From positions 1 through 10,011 of the forward strand of contig DYHM01000008.1 in assembly GCA_020724125.1 (NCBI GenBank): a stretch of DNA of 10,011 bases, read 5' to 3'. The notes under the pieces are model-generated. The model ran no database searches. It worked only from the letters and a program-made list of their open reading frames with translations, and was not told the DNA's origin. Below, piece by piece: positions 5,411 through 10,011 of the stretch; the first letter of the stretch is position 1; the number at the start of each line of letters is the position of its first letter. This stretch comes from Patescibacteria group bacterium (GTDB taxonomy: Bacteria > Patescibacteriota > Minisyncoccia > Minisyncoccales > CG1-02-41-26). The position numbers and the translations under genes were made by a program.

Positions 5411-5453
5411 AAAAAGGATTCGTAGAATTACTGCGATCGCCTCAATTCTACGA
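5411..5453. repeat. 43-base hairpin repeat, copy 1
   Basis: This copy is 42/43 identical to 8430-8472 (one A/G difference in the loop). It forms a 10-bp stem, TCGTAGAATT (5420-5429) with AATTCTACGA (5444-5453). Similarity extends upstream as an AACTTTATTGAAAA segment separated by a short A/G-rich insertion. Confidence 0.8.
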
Positions 5454-5526
5454 TATTATAAATTTATAATCAAAGACCTTTCGTAAAATAGATAGATAAA
5501 ATAGATAGATAGTTTGTTCTAAAATG

Positions 5527-5572
5527 TGGTTCAAATTTGCGGCGCGCCGCCGCGCGCCGCAAATTTGAACCA
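5527..5572. repeat. Perfect 21-bp-arm GC-rich hairpin
   Basis: The arms 5527-5547 and 5552-5572 are exact complements with the 4-base loop CGCC. The centre is all G and C (GGCGCGCC-like), the outer part AT-rich. Only a short T-run follows on the plus strand (AGTTTTT), so it could be a two-way terminator or a dispersed repeat. Confidence 0.75.
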
Positions 5573-5813
5573 GAAGTTTTTGAGAAAAATTTTAATAAAA
5601 AAAATAAAAAAATGAAAAAAAATCACAAATTACAAAATGTATTCTATGAGCTACGTTGGAAAGTTTTCCACAATTGACAAGTTTTCCACAATTGACAAGA
5701 GAAAATGAATAAGCGAAAATTAATAAGCGAAAATTAAGATTAGAGAAAATCAAAGTTAGAGAAAATCAAAGGTCGAAAATAATAATAATAATTAATAACT
5801 AATCAAAAATAAA

Positions 5814-7079
5814 ATGCAAAAGAAGAATAAAAGAGAAATCCTAACAACAATATTAACTATTCTAATCTCAGTTTTTCTAGTCGTTGGTATTGTTTTAGCC
5901 GCCACAACTATTGGTACCAATATTTCCACTGATGGGAATTTAAGTGTAACCGGAATCTCTACTCTCTCTGGTGTCACCACAGTTGGTGGAACCTTAACTG
6001 TCAGTGGCAACAGCACTTTGAGTAATGTCAATATCACCGGAACCTTAAATTCAACTGGTAACTTCTCGGTTGCGACTAACAAACTGACAGTGGCTGCTGA
6101 CACGGGCAACACCACTATTGCTGGAACTCTGGGAGTAACTGGCGCAACAACCTTAACAGGGCTATTAACCACTAATGGCGGCATCTCAATTGGAGCTAAT
6201 ACCCTAACAGGAACTACCGGCAACATTGACTATACTAATTTTGATGTTGTTGGTGCTTCTGGCAACACCACTATTGCTGGAACTCTGGGAGTAACTGGCG
6301 CAACAACCTTAACAGGGCTATTAACCACTAATGGCGGCATCTCAATTGGAGCTAATACCCTAACAGGAACTACCGGCAACATTGACTATACTAATTTTGA
6401 TGTTGTTGGTGCTTCTGGCAACACCACTATTGCTGGAACTCTGGGAGTAACTGGCGCAACAACCTTAACAGATGCCCTAACCGCCAATGGCAATGTCACT
6501 TTGGGTGATGCAAATACAGACGTTCTTACGGCCAAGGCGCCTATCATTATTACTGGCGGCACAGTGACAGTAAGCAATCCCGTTGTTAATGCTACCCAGA
6601 CCTGGAATGATGCAGGTGTGACCTTCACTGGTCTAAAACTTAATGTCACTGATACTGCTTCAGCCACAGGTAGTTTGTTAGCTGATTTACAGGTTGGTGG
6701 AGCAAGCAAGTTTAGTATCAACAAGGCTGGTAACACCGCAATTGCTGGTAACACCGCAATTACTGGAACTCTAACTCTTGGCGGCGGAACAGCGATTACT
6801 AAGCATCTTTCAGTAACAGCAGTTAATTTAGCTTCAGCTAGTATAGCTACCGTTGCCTGTGGCGCTTACGGCACTATCACAGTGACTGGAGCAGCAGTTG
6901 GAGATACAGTTATAGCAAGTCCTACCGCTGTGGCTGGTGGAATTGAAACAGTTAATCTTATTTGGAATGCTTATGTTTCAGCGGTAAATACAGTAACAAT
7001 TCGAGCTTGTAATCCTACAGCAGCTGCTATTAATACTGACGATATTCAAACCTGGAGGGCTGATGTCTGGCAACACTAA
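5814..7079 (+). CDS. Repeat-rich surface/secreted protein with tail-fibre-like C-terminus
   Basis: The 421-residue protein begins with a charged start and one hydrophobic segment (about residues 9-30, ILTTILTILISVFLVVGIVL), then ATT, so it is either exported or anchored by its N-terminus. Residues 35-95 and onward are short degenerate beta-strand repeats rich in Thr, Gly and Ser (GTLTVSGNSTL, TTIAGTLGVTG). A 52-residue unit is present twice exactly (98-149 and 150-201) plus a partial third. This pattern fits a beta-helix or fibre shaft. The C-terminal 90 residues (VTGAAVGDTVIASP, YVSAVNTVTIRACNP, ending TWRADVWQH) resemble tips found in phage-tail-fibre-like and other surface proteins; two Cys there may form a disulfide. 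No Shine-Dalgarno is visible. Expected role: cell-surface attachment, by inference only. Confidence 0.75.
   Translation: MQKKNKREILTTILTILISVFLVVGIVLAATTIGTNISTDGNLSVTGISTLSGVTTVGGTLTVSGNSTLSNVNITGTLNSTGNFSVATNKLTVAADTGNTTIAGTLGVTGATTLTGLLTTNGGISIGANTLTGTTGNIDYTNFDVVGASGNTTIAGTLGVTGATTLTGLLTTNGGISIGANTLTGTTGNIDYTNFDVVGASGNTTIAGTLGVTGATTLTDALTANGNVTLGDANTDVLTAKAPIIITGGTVTVSNPVVNATQTWNDAGVTFTGLKLNVTDTASATGSLLADLQVGGASKFSINKAGNTAIAGNTAITGTLTLGGGTAITKHLSVTAVNLASASIATVACGAYGTITVTGAAVGDTVIASPTAVAGGIETVNLIWNAYVSAVNTVTIRACNPTAAAINTDDIQTWRADVWQH
6105..6471 (+). repeat. 156-bp perfect tandem repeats within the surface-protein gene
   Basis: Unit 1 (6105-6260) and unit 2 (6261-6416) are identical at every base. 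A partial third copy of 55 bases follows (6417-6471) before divergence. The unit is 52 codons, so gain or loss of copies keeps the frame. Identity at third codon positions shows the duplication is recent or kept uniform by recombination. Confidence 0.95.
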
Positions 7080-7119
7080 TAAGATTTAAGTAGAGAATTA
7101 ATATTAATTAATAGTCAGT

Positions 7120-8103
7120 ATGTCAAAAATATTAAAATTCTTTTTAGTTTGTTTTGGAATAGCAACAATTTCTTTTCTTTTTGGAGCCGAAGCTCAGGCT
7201 GCTAATGTTCAATTTACCGAAGACACTCAGCTTGATTTATCTGGGGCGCCCGCAACTCTTTATGTGGCGAGTGGTTCAGCTTGTGATTTATTAACTGTTT
7301 CTCCCTCCGCCTTAAATGTCGATGTTCCGCCTGGCAACGCCTTTACTTTAAAGACAGCCACCCTGATAGTTTTAGGATTAACCCCTTTTGGTGGCAGGGT
7401 TACCCTGGACTTCAACACCAGCTATTTCAGCACAGGTTATGTCGCTCAATGGACAGTCAGTAGTTTAGTAAGTAATGCCCAAGTAAGTTTTTTAGTTGGT
7501 GTTCCTCAAACAAACACTGATTATCTAATAAGAGTTAATGGTGATAAATTAGGTTATTTTCAATCTAATAGTTCAGGACAGATAAGTTTCACTTATGGCG
7601 GCTTTTCCAGTAAAATATTCACAATTACGCAAGAAAATCGACCCGTCAGCGCCGGAGGAGGAATGCCGGGCGGGTGGCTTATGCCGCCAAAACCTCCGGA
7701 AGGCGGTTTCAAAATTTTAATTAATGATGAAGCAATATATACGAATAGTAAACTCACAACGCTTAAATTAACTGGCGGCTCAGATACTCAAAGAATGGCA
7801 ATTTCCAATTTTTCTGATTTTAGAGATGCCGGACAGGAAAATTATGTAACAACCAAAGAATGGAATTTATGCAAAGGATTAACTTTTTGTCCTGAAGGTA
7901 AATATACTGTTTATGCTAAATTTTATGCTCCCTGGGGAACAGTTTCAGGAGTTGTTTCAGACAGTATTGTTTATAAAATTACACCAACCAAAAGAGAAAT
8001 CGAAAGAGAAAAGTTAATTACCGAGACCCTAACTAAGATGATTGAGGTTTTAAAGAAGCTTATTCAACTTTATACTGAACTTATTCAGGTTCTAAAAGGT
8101 TAA
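7120..8103 (+). CDS. Secreted/surface protein with Ig-like domains and C-terminal coiled coil
   Basis: This 327-residue protein has a clear signal peptide (residues 1-27, KILKFFLVCFGIATISFLF, ending AEAQA before ANV). Residues 28-170 are a beta-rich domain (NVQFTEDTQLDLSGAPATLY). A Gly/Pro-rich linker (178-196, GGGMPGGWLMPPKPPEGG) leads to an Ig/fibronectin-like domain (197-286) with the pattern INDEAIYTNSKLTTLKL, W-x-L and YTVYAKFYAPWG...VSDSIVYK. The tail (290-327, KREIEREKLI to LIQVLKG) is a leucine/isoleucine heptad helix, probably a coiled coil for oligomerisation or wall association. It starts 40 bases after the preceding repeat-protein gene, in the same direction, and the pair is probably one transcript ending at the hairpin 8258-8294. 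No enzyme motif is visible and the exact function is unknown. Confidence 0.75.
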   Translation: MSKILKFFLVCFGIATISFLFGAEAQAANVQFTEDTQLDLSGAPATLYVASGSACDLLTVSPSALNVDVPPGNAFTLKTATLIVLGLTPFGGRVTLDFNTSYFSTGYVAQWTVSSLVSNAQVSFLVGVPQTNTDYLIRVNGDKLGYFQSNSSGQISFTYGGFSSKIFTITQENRPVSAGGGMPGGWLMPPKPPEGGFKILINDEAIYTNSKLTTLKLTGGSDTQRMAISNFSDFRDAGQENYVTTKEWNLCKGLTFCPEGKYTVYAKFYAPWGTVSGVVSDSIVYKITPTKREIEREKLITETLTKMIEVLKKLIQLYTELIQVLKG

Positions 8104-8257
8104 TTCTTTCTTGTCCCTAAAACGGCGCCTTGGAGAGATGGTTTTAAAAATATCAAAGAAATATCAAAGACCGCAAAAATTAACTCCTTTTTTAAAAATA
8201 CTGTCTCGTTCTTAAAAAAAAATTTTTGCGGGTTTTGGCTATTCTGTGAAGTAGACT

Positions 8258-8300
8258 TTTACCACGCTGGCGGCTTCGCCGCCAGCGTGGTAAATTTTAT
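8258..8300 (+). terminator. Strong hairpin, probable terminator of the surface-protein operon
   Basis: A 17-bp perfect stem (8258-8274 with 8278-8294) closes a 3-base TTC loop, and TTTTATTTC follows. It lies about 155 bases after the stop of the second surface gene. Confidence 0.65.
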
Positions 8301-8429
8301 TTCTTTAAATTTCTTTTTTTTTGATTTATAAATGATTTATAAATCAAATTTAGTAAAACAAGAAAAACTTGATTAAGTTTAATTGTTTTTAAAACCCCGA
8401 CGCCTTGGGAGCAGCTGCGAACTTTATTG

Positions 8430-8472
8430 AAAAAGGATTCGTAGAATTACTGCGGTCGCCTCAATTCTACGA
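8430..8472. repeat. 43-base hairpin repeat, copy 2
   Basis: This matches copy 1 (5411-5453) in the same orientation, with GCGGTCGC where copy 1 has GCGATCGC. It is preceded by AACTTTATTG as in copy 1, without the insertion. The two copies flank the surface-protein pair. Confidence 0.8.
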
Positions 8473-8497
8473 CTTTAGTTAAGAATCTCATCTATTG

Positions 8498-8535
8498 ATT
8501 TTACATATTTTCACGATCGTGAAAATATGTAAAAT
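8498..8535. repeat. 38-base perfect palindrome
   Basis: The sequence is fully self-complementary around 8516/8517 with no loop (centre CACGATCGTG, flanks TTTTACATATTTT and its complement). It may form a terminator-like fold for leftward tsaE transcripts, a protein-binding site, or a cruciform. Confidence 0.75.
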
Positions 8536-8734
8536 AATTTGATTAATAATTTTAGATAATTTTCTTTTCTCTTGCGAAAAAGGGATAAAAAATCTTTTTT
8601 TTATTTTAAAATCATTAATTTGGAATCCATAAGTTTTGGAATCCAAATTCATAGGTTAATCCATAAATTATAGGTTAATCCATAAATTATTGAATCTGAT
8701 TTGAAAAATAATGTTTAAAAAATAATGTTTAAAT

Positions 8735-9196
8735 TTAAATTTGTTTGATTGTAATTTTTCTTGTTTTTAGGTCAATGAACTTAAATTTTATAATAAGGGT
8801 TTTTTGAGGCAGGATTCTTCGTATTTTTTCCGCCCATTCAAGACAGATAATGTTTTTAACTCCGGAAATAATTTCTCTGAATCCAAGATTTAGTAATTCT
8901 TTTGGTTTTTTAAGACGGTAACAATCAAAATGATAAAAGCTTTGAAACTTAGAATCAGGAATTGAAAATTTTCTCAAAATAATAAAAGTGGGGCTTAAAA
9001 TTTTTTCTTTTATTCCTAACCCCTTGGCAAACCCTTTTAAAAAAGTAGTTTTACCACTGCCTAATTCGCCGGTTAGTCCTATAATTATCGGCTTAAAGAA
9101 AGTTTTTAAAAGAAATTTTGCCGTTTCTTTCCCAAGTTTCTCGGTTTGTTTCGGGCTTTTAGCAATATATTCTTTTGGCTGAAAATCAAATTTCAT
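8735..9196 (-). CDS. tsaE: tRNA t6A37 threonylcarbamoyladenosine biosynthesis ATPase TsaE
   Basis: This 153-residue P-loop protein has the TsaE (YjeE) layout. Walker A is GELGSGKTTF (43-52), then SPTFIILRKF (68-77, the family SPTF switch), YHFDCYRL (88-95) and LEWAEKI (119-125). In bacteria TsaE works with TsaD and TsaB in the cytoplasm to add the threonylcarbamoyl group to A37 of tRNAs reading ANN codons; its ATPase activity is needed for turnover of the complex. The length is normal for the family. Its ATG overlaps the end of secA by 11 bases (TATGAAATTTGA holds the secA stop), so translation is probably coupled. It ends with TAA, and an AT-rich spacer follows. Confidence 0.93.
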   Translation of the reverse strand: MKFDFQPKEYIAKSPKQTEKLGKETAKFLLKTFFKPIIIGLTGELGSGKTTFLKGFAKGLGIKEKILSPTFIILRKFSIPDSKFQSFYHFDCYRLKKPKELLNLGFREIISGVKNIICLEWAEKIRRILPQKTLIIKFKFIDLKTRKITIKQI

Positions 9197-10011
9197 ATTT
9201 GGGCTTAGAGATGGTTAATTTAAAAACTGTTCGACTGATTTGGGCCTCAATTCCTCCCCATAAATCTTGAAATATCTTATGACCCTCAATTTTATATTCA
9301 ATCAAGGGGTCCCTGCCGCCATAGGCCTGGAGACGAACAGCGTCTTTAAGGTATTCCATATTTTCTAAATGTTCAATCCAGAAAAAATCTATACTTTTTA
9401 AACAAATAAATTTTAAAATTTTTTCTAAATTTTCTTTGTTTTCTGTTTTTTCTTTTACCTCAAAAAATTCCCGAACCAAATTTTTAAAACAGGACTCAAT
9501 TTTTGCCGGTTCAGAAATTTCCTTTAATTCAACCTCTTTTCCCGGAGAAAGGGGAAAAATAGTTTTTATCTCGTCAAAAATTTTTGAAAATTCAATGTTT
9601 TCTTGAGAATGAATTGCCACAATTTTGGCAATCTCTTGGTCAAGACATTTTAAGACAAAATTTTTAAGTCCCTGATAATCTGTTTTTAAAATTTCTTTTC
9701 TTTGGGAATAAATTTTTGTTCGATGTTTGGCAATCACATCGTCATATTCTAAAACATATTTTCGCAAATCAAAATTCAAACCTTCAATTTTAGCTTGGGC
9801 TTTTTCAATTAAACCGGAAAGGATATTTACTTCAATTGGCTCGTCTTCTGGTAAATTAAACATTTCCATTATTTTTTTAACTTTTTCGCCGCCAAAAATT
9901 CTTAAAAGTTCGTCCTCTAAAGAAAGAAAAAATTGGGAAGAGCCGGGGTCGCCCTGGCGGCCGGCCCGGCCGCGCAGCTGATTGTCAATCCTTCGGGCCT
10001 CGTGTCTTTGA
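9186..10011 (-). CDS. secA: Preprotein translocase ATPase SecA, C-terminal part (partial)
   Basis: The reading frame enters from the right edge, and about 275 residues are visible. It begins with the helicase motif VI region (RHEARRIDNQLRGRAGRQGD, then PGSSQFFLSLEDELLRIFGG). The helical scaffold and wing follow (NFDLRKYVLEYDDVIAKHR, then IYSQR). The conserved late segment is WIEHLENMEYLKDAVRLQAY with RDPLIEYKIEGHKIF. SecA drives Sec-dependent export through SecYEG at the membrane, presumably including the two signal-bearing surface proteins here. The protein ends at KPKYEI without the C-terminal Cys-rich zinc motif used for SecB binding in proteobacteria, which is common in other lineages. 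The start of the gene lies outside the window. Confidence 0.95.
   Translation of the reverse strand, partial: QRHEARRIDNQLRGRAGRQGDPGSSQFFLSLEDELLRIFGGEKVKKIMEMFNLPEDEPIEVNILSGLIEKAQAKIEGLNFDLRKYVLEYDDVIAKHRTKIYSQRKEILKTDYQGLKNFVLKCLDQEIAKIVAIHSQENIEFSKIFDEIKTIFPLSPGKEVELKEISEPAKIESCFKNLVREFFEVKEKTENKENLEKILKFICLKSIDFFWIEHLENMEYLKDAVRLQAYGGRDPLIEYKIEGHKIFQDLWGGIEAQISRTVFKLTISKPKYEI

Larger units (their letters stand above)
5231..5813. other. Non-coding AT-rich spacer with repeats and hairpins
   Basis: I see no gene here. It contains two imperfect 23-base tandem units (about 5350-5396, TTTGAGACGA... ending CTTTAT), the 43-base hairpin repeat (5411-5453), the large GC palindrome (5527-5572), and several short exact tandem duplications (5485-5510, 5662-5697, 5708-5735, 5740-5771). 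The second TTGACA (5692-5697), with GAAAAT 17 bases later, might be the promoter of the surface-protein pair, but the -10 is weak. Confidence 0.55.
8104..8734. other. Non-coding AT-rich spacer between convergent gene groups
   Basis: I see no gene here. It contains a long-range stem CCGCAAAAATT/AATTTTTGCGG (8171-8181 with 8221-8231), a strong hairpin at 8258-8294, the second 43-base repeat (8430-8472), a 38-base perfect palindrome (8498-8535), and short exact tandem duplications at 8148-8169, 8323-8344, 8651-8688 and 8704-8730. The rightward surface genes and leftward tsaE/secA converge on it. Confidence 0.6.

Noticed and set aside
5664..5690. Possible replication origin (two TTTTCCACA words resembling DnaA boxes in AT-rich DNA; a perfect TGTGGATAA at 1105-1113)
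   Set aside because: The two words are one tandem duplication, there is no cluster, and no dnaA, dnaN or similar gene is nearby. One isolated box at 1105 is expected by chance.
5662..5771. CRISPR-like array
   Set aside because: The repeats are directly adjacent pairs of different words without spacers, and no cas gene is present.
5792..6754. Long minus-strand open frames opposite the repeat-rich surface gene
   Set aside because: They are Val/Pro-rich mirror translations of the Thr/Gly repeats, broken into overlapping frames, with no domain; the plus-strand gene has a signal segment and a recognisable C-terminus.

Overview
The window looks like part of a small, AT-rich bacterial genome of the Candidate Phyla Radiation (Patescibacteria) type. 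The grounds are very short intergenic stretches inside gene clusters, few Shine-Dalgarno sites, -10 boxes placed directly before start codons, and a pair of signal-bearing surface proteins of a kind often seen in such genomes. This is an inference from style; no taxonomic marker proves it. TGA works as a normal stop here, so the recoded Gracilibacteria/SR1 code is not suggested.

Left half (about 55-5165): an accessory island built from two abutting cassettes, each bounded by a perfect inverted repeat. Cassette 1 (arms 55-242 and 3290-3477, 188 bp) carries two leftward HNH-type genes, one of them frameshifted. Diverging from them are an S24 (LexA/UmuD-like) autoproteolytic repressor, an N6-adenine DNA methyltransferase and an overlapping PD-(D/E)XK nuclease. 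Together these read as a type II restriction-modification system with its own repressor. Cassette 2 (arms 3471-3625 and 5011-5165, 155 bp) carries a serine recombinase split by a one-base frameshift. The two repeats share the 7-mer CGGCAGC at 3471-3477, and the outermost copy of that 7-mer lies on the 3' end of a tRNA-Gln gene (5160-5230, minus strand). The layout suggests an integrative and possibly invertible element docked at a tRNA end, with the recombinase as the mover and the restriction system as cargo.

Middle (5231-8734): two rightward surface or secreted proteins (5814-7079 and 7120-8103). The first contains perfect 156-bp tandem repeats. They sit between long non-coding AT-rich stretches full of hairpins, palindromes and short exact tandem duplications. 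A 43-bp hairpin repeat occurs once on each side of the pair.

Right end (8735-10011): conserved housekeeping genes on the minus strand, namely the C-terminal part of secA (running off the window) overlapping tsaE, a tRNA t6A-modification ATPase. This is the ordinary chromosome backbone next to the island.
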